Shown here piece after piece: positions 1-11,344 of a stretch of DNA of 64,000 nucleotides (positions are counted from its first letter, which is position 1; every line of letters begins with the position of its first letter). Below the pieces are notes generated by a model. The model was not told where the DNA came from. It did no database searches and worked only from the letters and a program-made list of their open reading frames with translations. A program made the position numbers and the translations under genes. The DNA comes from Cylicocyclus nassatus (taxonomy: Eukaryota > Nematoda > Chromadorea > Rhabditida > Strongylidae): contig CATQJL010000223.1 of NCBI GenBank assembly GCA_958299035.1, forward strand, positions 66,396,371-66,460,370, read 5' to 3'.

Positions 1-1511
1 GATTTCATCAATTGCTCCTGCCAAGGCTGTGATTTCACAAGATAGCTATTCCCATAAATTCTTAATTGACTATGTTCCGTGACTGCTGGATGACTAAGAC
101 CATGAAGCCCATTATTATATGTCTTAGGTAAGGCTTTGAATAAAGCTTTTACAACAAAATTTTTTTTAATCTGCTCAAAGGGACCATGTTAATTTGTGCG
201 ATTTAAAGATACTATAAAGTGTTGAGATAAAAAAATTGTGCGAGTTCGATTATTCTCCAAAAAGCTAAAATCGAAAATTGTTGCTGAAATTTCTTTTTGA
301 AGATTTGCGGAAATTTCTTGATAGATGAAAAAAAGAATTTATTCCAGCCATAATATCGTTATGAGAAAAGATAGAAAGTGACAGTAATATCCACGTTCTC
401 GCAGATTTTTTGCGTTGACCACATTAAAACATGCAAAATTAAAAAAAATAAAAAAGGGTATGGGGCGCAAAACTTGAATATTTTCGCTCGGTAGCCGTTC
501 TTTTCGCGCAAATATTGCTGGCACCGCAATGGCACTATATTGAACGTCACGCTTGTATAATAGGATGAAAGTTCAGCGTTAAAATTAAATGAAATTCATT
601 AGGAATCTGTCAATAAGGATCTGGAACGATTTGAAACGAGCACGTATGCGCTTGCGATGGCAGGATCAATAGAACAGGAAGATAAATTATACCTTTTTGT
701 GAAAGGATCCCATCAAGGCCATAGAGCCAGATGCAAACAATTCTTTTTGAAGAACGAGAAGAATTCGATATTTCGTGAAACGAAAAGCGATAATATCAAC
801 AAACAAATAAATAATGTTGCACAAATTGCTATACGAAACGAATTCGAACAGCTGTCGGTAGATGAGTGAGTATTATGATTCGAGAACAAGTCATCGAAGA
901 GTTATAATCATGTGGGAAGTAATGAGATGATTTAGAAAATTTGATGATAGAAAATGAAGAGAAAAAAATGAAAACACCCGAAACGAACCAAAAAGTGCAA
1001 ATGCAATGGATGAGAACTAAAGCAAAATGTGTGAAAATCGGATAAAAGAACGAATTGAGCGCTTTTCTCACGTTTAACAAAATATTATAAAAAATACAAC
1101 CAGAAATTTTGGACAGAATTAGTAATAAATAGTAAAAAGTAAAGTTAAAAAAATTAGTAGTGAAAAGTACGACGTCCACTGCACAAAGGACCTCTTCAGT
1201 TTTTGCCAGCGTTACAGATACTGTGTATAGGGACCCTGTACATAAAGGGTTAGTATATTTGACGGCTCACACATTGCTCTTGCGCTGAAAGCATAAAAAG
1301 CCACGGAGCGCAGGACTTGAGAACGGGCACTCTACGGCATTCCACACGAGCAAATCGACATTACAGGCATGGCAATTTGTACACGCGTAAGTGTTGTGGA
1401 ACACAGCTACAGTCTGTGTCAAATATGAGCTACTTTTCCATGCAACTGCGCATCCGCAGCGCGGGGTCATTGCGCAGCGATCTCCGATCGATGCGGCGAA
1501 CTTGAACGCTT
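1..1511. other. No gene recognised
   Basis: AT-rich sequence with only short open frames and no supported exon, RNA gene or repeat end. The open stretch at 657-869 on the plus strand starts with ATG but has no recognisable similarity or splice context, so I do not call it. Confidence 0.5.
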
Positions 1512-1862
1512 AAAGGCAGCATATCGGCAAAAATTTGCTCTTCAGTTCTTCACCTATTCGGAGCTTATTCAAAAGCCACCTGGGCTTTTCAGCGCATGAA
1601 AATGGCAAAAATAATCCTTTTTGAAGCTTTTCAGGCCCGTATACAGTGAAAATACGCTGGGAGTCCCGGCCCCGCCTTTCTCGTTTCGGACTCCGCCCAC
1701 TTACGCGTATTCTCCACTGAATGCTGACCTGAAAACCTTCGAGAAAACTTCATTTTTGCCATTTTCATGCTCTGAAAAGCCCAGGCATGGGTTTCTCATG
1801 GCGGAAGATTCCGAAAAGGTAAAAAACTGGTAAAAGAAATTTTGCCGACACTCTGCCTTCAA
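1512..1862. repeat. Foldback MITE-like element, AAAGGCAG family
   Basis: The two halves are imperfect inverted copies. The left begins AAAGGCAGCATATCGGCAAA and the right ends in its diverged complement, TTTTGCCGACACTCTGCCTT. Internal landmarks such as the GAAAAGCCCAGG region are mirrored around about 1680. It belongs to the same broad family as 5844-6293 and 12971-13426. No transposase is present, so it would be non-autonomous. Confidence 0.7.
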
Positions 1863-2200
1863 GCAATACACCCGCAAGCGCTGCACGCGGCTCTGGCAAT
1901 GTGCTTGAGTTGAAGGGAAAGGGAGCATATTGTTAACACAAATTGTAGAACACTTTGTGATGCGGTGTTGGTATGGTGAATAAATGAGCGAAATGCAAGA
2001 ATTGGAAAATTTGGATGGAGATAGGTAGTTTCCTAACTTTAAAAATCGAGAAAAAAGTTATTGAGCAACGTTTTAGCGATATGAGATGAAAAAATCAGGA
2101 TTCTTTACATTCCTATTCATCCTATTTACAATCCTTTATTAGGGACATAGAAATTCGAATGAGCACGAAAACTTCCACATACGTGTTGTGCTGGTATCGT

Positions 2201-2860
2201 TTAGAGAGAACAGAGGAAAGAGAAAGAGCGATGGTAGGAGAGAGCGTGTGGAGTGGATCGGAGCAGAGCGCCGAGGCCGCTAGAAAGATCCTCATCTCCG
2301 CCATCATTTTTCATACGTAATTGCAATTTTCGTTCGGATTTTTTTCGCCGCGTACGCGCGTCCGCAGTGCGCTGACGCGCCGAACCGGGCGCCGCGGCAC
2401 CATCGCTCATAACCCTTTTACTGGAGAGCAGCTAAAAAAAACCCGAACACATTCCAGATTTTGAATTGGCTCACACGCAAACAAAGACGAACAGGTGCCG
2501 GGGTGAAATGCTCTCGTAGGGGATTTTTCACTAATAATTCTTTCTTAACAAGATTTTCACGACGGAGGCGGGAACTAGTAGTGTGTGAAAACGTGCGAAA
2601 CACACAAAGCCCGTGCCGACAACTCGTCCGTACGTGTACGCGCGTAATTTGATGAAAAACACTCATTCACGGCAAGAATTATAACTGCAAAACAACAGCA
2701 CACTGACACTTACAACACTTTCACAAGCGTGAGGACATACAGACGGGGGCAGAGAGCGCCCGATCCGAAGAGACCCAGCAACTCGGCGGCAGCATCAAAG
2801 CCGCCGGGCGGCGACATCAAAGCCCGTTGGCTCCAGCCATCACTCCTCTCCATGCCCCTT
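2201..2860 (-). other. CpG-rich segment with possible first exon
   Basis: This stretch is much richer in CG dinucleotides than its surroundings. On the minus strand an ATG at 2410 opens a basic reading frame beginning MSDGAAAPGSARQRTADA and continuing through RTRRKKSERKLQL to a possible splice donor (gtatga) near 2308. If real, it would be the first exon of a gene running leftwards out of the window. No following exon could be found and the protein is not recognised. It may equally be regulatory or chance sequence. Confidence 0.25.
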
Positions 2861-3082
2861 CAATGCCCATGCATGTCATAAATTCCGCTCAAAAACTAAC
2901 CTCCAATCAGCTGTTGGACACATCTTCGTGAAATTGAAGGACACGGAAACACCTTTGAATGTAGAAAGGCATGATGAATTGAATGTCAAGAATTTCGCAC
3001 ATCTGGAAGGGTTTTGGGTTCTCTCTATACTAGTCCAGATGGTTTCCGTAGCAATGTATGCAATTGCACATCTTCCGAAGCG

Positions 3083-3382
3083 AGGGTTGGTACAGTCGCT
3101 TCATTTCGTATGATCATGTGTGTCATTGCACACACAGTTCACCTTTGGCGTCCCCATCCTGGATTCGTGGGCGAAACAAGCCTTCAAGTAAGTGTTTACA
3201 AGGTGTTCTTAGCATTTTCTTTCCTTTTTAGTTACTAGTCACCTCAAACTGATGTAATCGATAAGAATCGGTAAGTCTCTTGCGTTTTTGCGATTGCAAA
3301 TCCAGGATGAGGACGCCAAAGTGGACTGTGTGTGCAATGGCACACATGATCATATGAAATGAAGCGACTGTACAGACCCAGA
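3083..3382. repeat. Foldback MITE-like element (TACAGTCGCTTCAT ends)
   Basis: Long imperfect inverted repeat. The left arm (gtacagtcgcttcatttcgt then atgatcatgtgtg) is mirrored at 3304-3382 (cacatgatcatatgaaatga then agcgactgtac). The arms are about 80 bp around a spacer of roughly 130 bp. No coding capacity. Confidence 0.7.
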
Positions 3383-3880
3383 TATAATTTTCTGGTTTTT
3401 TTTTCCCGTATTGTGCAAAAGAGTTCGTGTTTGAACAGCTCAAATTAATTAATGCACTTTTTCACCTGAAAGACCTATGACCTATCACCTAGATCATAGA
3501 TCCGAGGTAGTCCACGTTATAGATATATTTCGCTGAAAAGTTTCACCACCTATTTTTTCCATCGCTGTAACGTTACGGTAAGGACCGCCAAACGTACACC
3601 GTTCCAGAAATTCTCCAAAGACTGCTGATTCAGATATACGATTATCTAGTTCATAAGTTACGACAGGTAGCTGTGGCAGCAGTTTTCCCGATATCTTTTG
3701 AATAATCTTATTAGAATATCATGCTCTAAGAAGATGTAAAAAATTATCTACCAGGATCAGCGTGTTCAAAAATTCAACCAAAAAAGTTTTCAAAGGTTTT
3801 GGAGTTATGGAGTTTGGCAACGATTGCGGATCTGTAATCCCACAGTGTGAAAAGCAATAGGTGACTCGTTTTGTATTGTA

Positions 3881-4880
3881 TTAGGTCGGTGCAAAAGTTT
3901 TGTCAGTTTTTTCAATCCATTGGCAAACAAGTTAGAATAAAGATTAACTAACACTTCAAGATGTATCCGATGCGAATTTCTTCCCCTCTCCAGCTGCCAA
4001 ACCTCCATTGTGTTTCGTTGAGGGAGTAATGAAGTATTCGCTGGAAGTTGCAACCATTAGTTTTTACCGTGCCCAACTTTCGCTAATTTTCAAAATTTTT
4101 GTATGAGACTTTCGTAGGAGCCCTAATAACCACCAGATAGCGCAAACCTTTTGCCAGCTTATGCAACTTTTTCATTTTTTCAGTTGCTTTTCAGATTTTT
4201 GCTAAATAATTTTCTAAAAGTCTTGTGTTATGAAAATTCGCATAACCTATTATTGTACCAAACACTGCAAAACCTACACAATACTGATGTTTTAACACTC
4301 GATTATTACTACCGCGACCATTACAAAGTAAATGAGCGATTTTCGCTTCAAATTATGAAGATTTTAAAACATAAGTTACGTCGATACTAAATACTGCGAT
4401 TTTCCCCACAAATTTCGCTTGTCTCCGCAAAAAAAGACAAGTGTTAAAAGGAGGAGAAAAAGTTGCATCGAATGGTGACTAAAGTGCTTAACATTTTATG
4501 TTCGAGATTTGAAATAGGCTGAATGTAAAATTTGGTCACTTCAAAAAATAAATCTTAGAAATTTTGAAAGACAACCCGTAGGGCTACAAAAAATTGCTTC
4601 TCTTGGCAGAAGGTTTGCTCTATCTGGTGGTTATTAAGGCTCCTCCGAAAGTCTCACACAAATTTTGGAAATTAGCAAAAGTTGGACATAGTAAAAACGA
4701 GTGGTTGTAATTTCCAGCAAATATCTCGTCAATCTCGCAGCGAAACACAATGGAGGTTTAGCGGCTGGAAAGAGGAAGAAGTTCTGCATCGGATACACTT
4801 TAAAATTTCTGTTTATCTTCATTTTAGCGTGTTTGCCGATGGATTGTAAAAACGGACAAAACTTTCGGACCAACTTGATA
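3881..4880. mobile_element. Mariner-like element with long terminal inverted repeats
   Basis: The element starts TTAGGTCGGTGCAAAAGTTT after a TA and ends in a diverged complement (AAAACTTTCGGACCAACTTG) near 4880. The arms at about 3881-4140 and 4620-4880 are inverted copies of roughly 260 bp; for example, aacctccattgtgtttcg on the left mirrors cgaaacacaatggaggtt on the right. The TTAGGT..GTGCAAAAGT end is typical of mariner-family transposons. The central 480 bp contains no intact transposase. Confidence 0.75.
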
Positions 4881-5384
4881 TATTTAAGAAGGCAGAAGGT
4901 TGGTCGAAGTGGCCTTATAATATAAGATGGATACTGCCTTGAAGGGTATGAGATGCTGATTCCAAATTTAGCTTCCATATCTGGCTGCGGGCTCCTGGGT
5001 GAGAGGTTACGAAGGTTTTTAAGAGCAGAAATCTGCATGTGCAGCTTGGACAAAACCAGTCGTAACAATTACCCTACGGCTCGAATAATTTTCGAGCTAA
5101 TCCTTGCAGTGAATATTCTTAGTTAAAACTATCCATAACTCTGCCACTTTGGAACACTAGGAAAAGTAAACGACTGATTTTACAGTGATCATGCACTGCA
5201 TTTTTTGCCCACAAAAACCTTTAAAACTCCTTGCTCAGAAACACGCAGCAGATAAGAAAGATAGATTTGGAATCAACATTTCATACTCTTAAGTCACTGT
5301 AAATCTCATACAAAAGTTCACTTCGACTAACCTTCCTTCCCCTGTAAGTTGAAGAAAGCTTTACTATATGCTGAATACCATCTA

Positions 5385-5706
5385 ATGCCGTCCACCCAGA
5401 TTCTCGACTTCCATCTTTTGATGGTTGCGGAGCCTTCTCATGTCCCTGATTCCGTATGAAGTTGAGAATCCGCGAAAATCCCAACAATCCCCGTTCCAGA
5501 GAACTCGCAAGCCGGCTTTCCGGAACGGTGATTGGCTGGGCGCGCACGGATGGGCGGGCATGAATGGGAAGGGAGTTGCCGTCTGGGGAACCTCGTACAT
5601 CTTCCTTATTCCGGAGCGATTTTCTCCTTGGGCATTGGCTTGAGGGGGTCCTACAATCATATGTTGCCAAAAGCTCAAGACCCTGAACTTAGGGTGGGCG
5701 GTGCCT
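5385..5706. repeat. Repeat with GCACCGTCCACCC-type ends, reverse copy
   Basis: This is the reverse-complement relative of 7705-8064. Both share a sequence around gttccggagaa, a CATGTCCCTGATTCCGTAT block and ends resembling AAAGGCACCGTCCACCC. The left end here is truncated to atgccgtccaccc. No transposase. Confidence 0.65.
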
Positions 5707-5856
5707 GTAAAGATATGCGAAGCGTTCATACAAGAAAGTTAAAGGCAGTGTTCCTACAATCATATGTTGCCAAAAGCTCAAGACCCTGAACTTAGGGTGG
5801 GCGGTGCCTGTAAAGATATGCGAAGCGTTCATACAAGAAAGTTAAAGGCAGTGTCC
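5651..5856 (+). repeat. Tandem duplication, 103-bp unit, two copies
   Basis: Two essentially identical units start at 5651 and 5754 (ctacaatcatatgttgccaa). Each spans the end of the 5385-5706 element plus about 50 bp. The second copy runs straight into the left end of the next foldback element at 5844. The near identity suggests a recent local duplication or an assembly artefact. Confidence 0.85.
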
Positions 5857-6293
5857 GGGCAAAAACTCGATTTTGAGATTTTGTGCTTACGGCCTATTCG
5901 CTACGCTGAATCCGAGCACATTGTAGAGCGCGAAAATGGCGAAAAACGGCTCTAACACAGGAGGGAAATCAGCAGGTGGGCGGAGTCCTCCCTACTGCGA
6001 ATTCACGTTCCCGGCTTCCAGAGCGACCTTCTCGCTTCCGGTTTCAAGTCAATCATTCGCATCTGACCGGTAGCGATGTTAGGACGGCTAGCGGAATCGA
6101 GAAAATCGCTCCTCCGGGAGCTGGGAACGTATCGCACTGGGGAAAGCCCCGCCCACCTGCTGATTTCCCTCCTGTGTTAGAGCCCTTTTTCGCCCTTTTC
6201 GCCTTTCCAATGTGGATTTTCGGATTCAGCATGGCGAATCGGCCCGTATAAGCACAAAATCTCAAAATCGAATTTTGCCCGGACACTGCCTTT
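5844..6293. repeat. Foldback MITE-like element, AAAGGCAGTGTCCGGGC family
   Basis: Ends are AAAGGCAGTGTCCGGGCAAA and its complement TTTGCCCGGACACTGCCTTT. The arms mirror each other through the cgattttgagattttgtgct block. It is about 450 bp and non-coding, and closely related to 12971-13426 inside a gos-28 intron. Confidence 0.8.
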
Positions 6294-7144
6294 AACGTCC
6301 AATACATTTTTTGGTACTCCCTGTTCAAACAATCAAAACCGATCATTTTAATTACGCAGAAATTAGATTTCTTATTTCTGTACATATGGTTATCGAATTA
6401 TTTGCCAGGTGATGAGTGCTTAACCCTGTAATTTACAGTGTGATGTTAGCAGCAAAAAACTGTATTTTTACAATCTATCGGGAAGATTTCCACCCCACAT
6501 TATAGGATAACTGACTCTAATTCAGTTCTAAGTTCACGCACCAAAAATTTGGAAACTTGCACAACTTCAAAGGCTCACAATTTTCCTTCCCATGTTACAG
6601 ATGCATCAAGACGGGAAATCATTTTTGGTCCACATTTTTCTCGACAACACGACCAACACAGAATTTTGTCATGGTACTTATAGTATCTGCGATGAAGGCT
6701 GTTCTGGAAGAAGTGTGATCGCGCCTACACTTCACTTTAAGTTTTTGCTTCAGTATTACTCCCATGTCTGTAGCTCGTTCTCAGGCTTCTATCTCACCTC
6801 CAATACATAAACAGAATCAAAAAGCTTCTAAACTTTTTTCCCAATGGAAATGAATTCAGCTTCATCTTTGGCAAAAGATAGAGTAATACCAATCTTTACT
6901 ACACTATATCTCTATTATTACAATCTCACAGGATCATGAACACATATGACAGACAGTAAGCACTTGACAACTGGCATAAATACATTTTATAAGTGAAATC
7001 TCGTAACCGTCTGCAAAAGAATGAAGTAGCGAACAAAACGAGAAGAAAAAAACAATCTTTTCCTGGATAAAAGCCTAAAAGCGTCTTCTCAACCCAAGAA
7101 AAAGCACAGGAATGTTCTAGTATATGTTTTGGCACTTATTAACA
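6294..7144. other. Spacer downstream of rpe, no gene recognised
   Basis: Unremarkable AT-rich sequence. It includes the presumed 3' flank of the epimerase gene immediately left of its stop codon at 7145. Short open frames here have no family resemblance. Confidence 0.5.
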
Positions 7145-10100
7145 CTAAAGACCATTTTTGATATTCCTCTGTACCACTTCACGCAACTGTTCAATGGCTG
7201 TCTTCTGACATTGCGCTTTTACGACGCCCGTTCCAGACACGATCACATTCGCTCCGGCTTCAGCTGGGATCTGCAAAAACGAAGCCATAACTCAGCATCA
7301 TAACTCAAACAAAACACTTTTATTGCTTAGCAAAGTGGCTACTTTGCAGAAAGCCGCAATCAAACACAGCCCATACCATTCCGCCTGAAGGCATAAAGCC
7401 GGCTGAGAAGTTGAAGATATGCCAGGGACGCAAAATATCAGTGAAGTTTCAACATATGAAATGACGGACTTCGAAAAATTAACTTATAAGTGGTTTTTTT
7501 CCTGCTTTATCGAGCGAAATTAGATATTGAAGGCAGCGTCCACCGACAGAGGATGATGAGATTCTGATGTTTTATAACAGCGGGCCTGACCCCTAACCAT
7601 CATACTTTGCCGAGAAAATCCCAGCGCCCAAAAAAGCCCGAAAAAAGCGTTAGAGAGGACCAGACCCCTCACCCTCCCCTCTTTCGCGCGCAAGTTTTGG
7701 CGTTAAAGGCACCGTCCACCCTATGTTCAGGTCTTGAGCTTTCGGCAGCATATGATATTAGCCCCCCCCCCCATCAAGCCAATGCCCAAGTCGCAGCGCA
7801 AAATGTCGCTTCGAAAGCGACAAAATCGCTCTAGAATAACGAAGATGCATGAGACCCAAGGCGGCACCGCCCTTCCCATCCATATCCGCCCATCCGTGCG
7901 CGGCAAGCCAATCATCGTTCCGGAAAGCCGACCTGCGGGTTCTCCGGAATGGGGATTGCTGGAGTTTCTGCGGATTCTAGATTTCAAATACGGAATCAGG
8001 GACATGAGAAGGCCCCGAAACGAATAAAACATGGAAGTCAAGAATCTGGGTGGACGGTGCCTTTGAGGCATGTGTGTTGATTTCGCAACACAGTCCTTTT
8101 GCTTCATTTTCTGGCGTCCACAGTCAAAATAATATCAGAATATTAACAAAAGTTCCAAGCCGAATAGAAACGTAATTTAGCAACTGTAGCTTCTAACAAG
8201 GGAAGGATACTTGGTCGAAGTAGCGTTTCCTGCAAAATGCATACTTCTGATAGAGCATAAAATTGATTTCAAAACTGCTTTCGGTATCTGCAAAGCGCTT
8301 CTTGGAAGGAAGTTATGGAAATTTTCTTATGCAGAAATTTGAAAGCGCTGCTACAATGAATCATTCAGAACTCTAGTCCGTGAGCTAAAATGGAGCCATA
8401 ATCATCACCAGGTCGTTTTATGGAATCCAACCTTCAATCTAATAAACTCATGTCAGTCGTTTATTCTTTCAAGCGCCGGAAAGACCTCAACATATTTTTT
8501 ATCTTATTGTTAGCTAAATCATTCAATTTTTACCTCAAAAAATTACCAGAACCTCCTTCCCAGAGCTTTGCAGAAACCGAAAGCAGATTTAGAGTGAGCG
8601 TTCCATGCTATGTAAGATAGTACACATCCCATATGGAAACGCCACTTCGACAAAGTATTCTACTCTTGTCAGAAGTCTCAAGCGATATGAAGTCCAAATG
8701 CAAATCTGTCATACATTGATGCCATTCAGTTCTGCGTGCGTAGTGTAAACCATTCACGAAAAATCATCTTACAGTTATAGGAGAATTCATGCATAATCAC
8801 ATCTGCAGAAGGATACTGACTCACTTTTATGTTTTTAGGGGAGATTCCACCATCCACTTGAATATTGAGAGCAGGATGGGCTTTTCGCAGCGTGCGTACC
8901 TGCAGACACAATTTACTTCATATGAGCGAACATCGCACAGTTTTTGAGCAAACGAAAGAAAGCTTTGAAACACACGTTCACCTTGTCCATCATGTCTTCC
9001 ATGAATTTCTGTCCCCCAAAGCCTGGTTCAACGGTCATAACCAGCGCCATATCAATTTTGTCGGCAAATCTGAATAAAATTATATTGCTCATTGATTATA
9101 CATTTATGTTGCAAATCGCCGCAAATGTCATTCAAAATAGGCAAATTTTTGAACAGATGTGTTTTGGCTAATGCGGTTAGAGAAATTAGAGATATGTGAA
9201 GCTCTAAACAGAATCATAAGCTTTTACACTCACGGCAAAACTTTATCCACTGGCGTTTTCGGCTTGATGGCGAAACCAACCTTCATGTTAGCTTGATGAA
9301 TCTAAATGTGAGTTCAAGCTATTTCGTTTGAGGGGATATAGAAACCCTCATAAGAAAGCTGACATAAGGACTTAATGGACGCAACAAGTGAAAGAAAATA
9401 AAGCAAATTTATGCATATCTCTAGACATAAATGGTATCTACCATAGGAGAACACTACCACACCATGCAACACTGAGCACCCTGACGACTGACAATAGCAT
9501 GCCAACAACCCAGACGACATAAAGTAAGTGGATAGCTTGATTTCAGAGAGCGCTGATCAGCTAAAACAATACATTGGCAGGGGCGCTATGCCAAAGCCCG
9601 TGTTTGCTTCCGAATGGCATGCTAAAACAAAACGATAGAGAGTACGATTTGCAAAACATTCGCTGACCCCTTTTGAAGAAAAACAAATGTTTTTGTTTTC
9701 CTAGCAGACTCATTACTGTTCAATAGAGCGGAGCAAGCTCCAAATTACCACCAAGGATCAAAGTCGTAAATCATGTAGAATCTTGTTGGTTATAGACCAA
9801 AATCAAAAATTTCATCAGTAAAATTTAAATTCTGCCAAAAAAGTCCTACGACGCTCGAACTTGTAGCCTCACAGTATACAGGTTAGTCTTACAGTACAAA
9901 TAAAAGCGTCTGCTATATTTCTTCAAGCATCAATCTACCTGAGCAGCAAGCAGGGTTCTGTGCTTTCTATGAAACTCCCCACTTCCTTCACGCTATCGTG
10001 GCATAATATCGCGTTCATTCGTGATATGCGTGTTTGTTTCGAATTCGTATGAACAAAAGGTGTGTGCACTAATAAAATAGCTGTTACATTATTATGGATG

Positions 10101-10754
10101 CGACCTGTGTGAGATGCGATATAATGCAGTGCATACACTATTGGAGGAGATGCCTACCTAACATAAATTTGCAACTGGACAAAAAAACAGGTAATCAGAT
10201 GCGCATGCGCAAGAATATAATAAATTAAAAATGTTGTAAAAAAAGGAAGATGGAAAATGAAAAAGTATATTTTGATTTTGGGATTGAAAAATTTTACAAC
10301 TCACCTTCTCGATCAAATCCGATACCGCAGCATCTCCACCTTTCTCATTAGCAGCTTCGTAGTGAAATGTGAACTGATTAGCTCCTGCTTTTGCCATGTC
10401 CTTGACCCAGCGGTTTGGTTCGGCCACCTGAGGCATAGTATTCTCATAAAGTGAGAGTTGTGCCAATAAAAAAAACTCTCACCATTAGATGTACATCAAA
10501 AAATGGCTCGGGTCCAAGTTCTTTTCTTAGTGACTCAACTATCGGATGTCCAAAAGTAAGATTAGGAACAAAATGTCCGTCCATTACATCCAAATGTAGC
10601 CAATCCGCCCCTGAACGGAGCATTGTGATGAAGACAGGAGCAGTGAAAGATAAAATTATGACTCACCCGCAGCCAACAATTTCTTGCATTCCGCACCAAG
10701 ATTTGCCAAGTCGGAGTTAAGAATTGAAGGGCATATGATCGGCCGCAAAACCAT
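7145..10754 (-). CDS. rpe: Ribulose-5-phosphate 3-epimerase, complete, 7 exons
   Basis: Interconverts D-ribulose 5-phosphate and D-xylulose 5-phosphate in the non-oxidative pentose phosphate pathway; a cytosolic TIM-barrel metalloenzyme. Exons (minus strand): 10754-10667, 10610-10483, 10427-10305, 9301-9234, 9069-8982, 8899-8825, 7270-7145. Phases join without a break to 231 aa, close to the family's roughly 228. Hallmarks in order: [12 protein letters not shown] at the N-terminus, [12 protein letters not shown] (metal-binding His and catalytic Asp), [33 protein letters not shown] (second catalytic Asp) and ANVIVSG phosphate binding. The start ATG lies directly after tttgttgacag, a likely spliced-leader acceptor. 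The last intron (8824-7271) carries two transposon-derived repeats. The next gene upstream, gos-28, ends 0.59 kb away on the same strand. Identification is by sequence family; the splice model is my own reading. Confidence 0.95.
7705..8064. repeat. Repeat with AAAGGCACCGTCCACCC ends in rpe intron
   Basis: Starts AAAGGCACCGTCCACCC and ends GGGTGGACGGTGCCTTT, giving perfect 17-bp terminal inverted repeats. It contains a run of about 10 C at 7765. It is the opposite-orientation relative of 5385-5706. Non-coding and wholly inside the last rpe intron. Confidence 0.8.
8192..8671. repeat. Foldback repeat in rpe intron
   Basis: The left end reads aacaagggaaggatacttgg then tcgaagtagcgtttcc. The right end (ggaaacgccacttcgacaaa then gtattctactcttg) is its diverged complement. 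Related ends occur at 40.68-41.13 kb, at 20460-20905 and near 48.7 kb, so it is a dispersed family. No coding capacity. Confidence 0.65.
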
Positions 10755-11344
10755 CTGTCAACAAAATTTTAGGCAGATACTAATAAACAAACTTTGGCGC
10801 CGAATTGAAAAGAAAGCAAGGGTCCATCACCCGTGCTGCACAATAGAAACAAGTAACAAGGGAAAATCTTCACCATCAATATATCGTGTAAAATCAGCTC
10901 TCAATGCATAAATACAGTCATAATAGAAACAAAATCTGAATTCATTGCAGTTAACGAAAATAATTATCACAGCTAAGAAGAAAATCTGCAAGGAGTAAGA
11001 GAAGATAAAATGCTCTTCCAATAATGAAACAAAAAGGAAAGGTTAGAATTTTGAACCAATAATTACTGCTTCCACCATATAACAGAACCCTCAGTTCACT
11101 TGAGCTTACACAAAAAAATCAATTTCAAGGACAAAGTACAATCACAGAAAATTTGTGGCGGCGAGACTACGGAGAGTATCAAAACATCTACGCTCACAGC
11201 ACTGCAACGAGGATGTGAGATAAAGAGGAACTCTCGTGCTCAATCAAGGCAGCAAATGGCTTGATTATAGATTTACAGGTAATTGCGACGTAATAATCAT
11301 CCTCAATAATATGTTTACAAAAGAAACAACCTTCGAATTTCAAT
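10755..11344. other. Intergenic space between gos-28 and rpe
   Basis: 590 bp with no exon recognised. It contains the gos-28 3' flank and, at its left edge, the putative trans-splice acceptor immediately before the rpe start. Confidence 0.6.
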
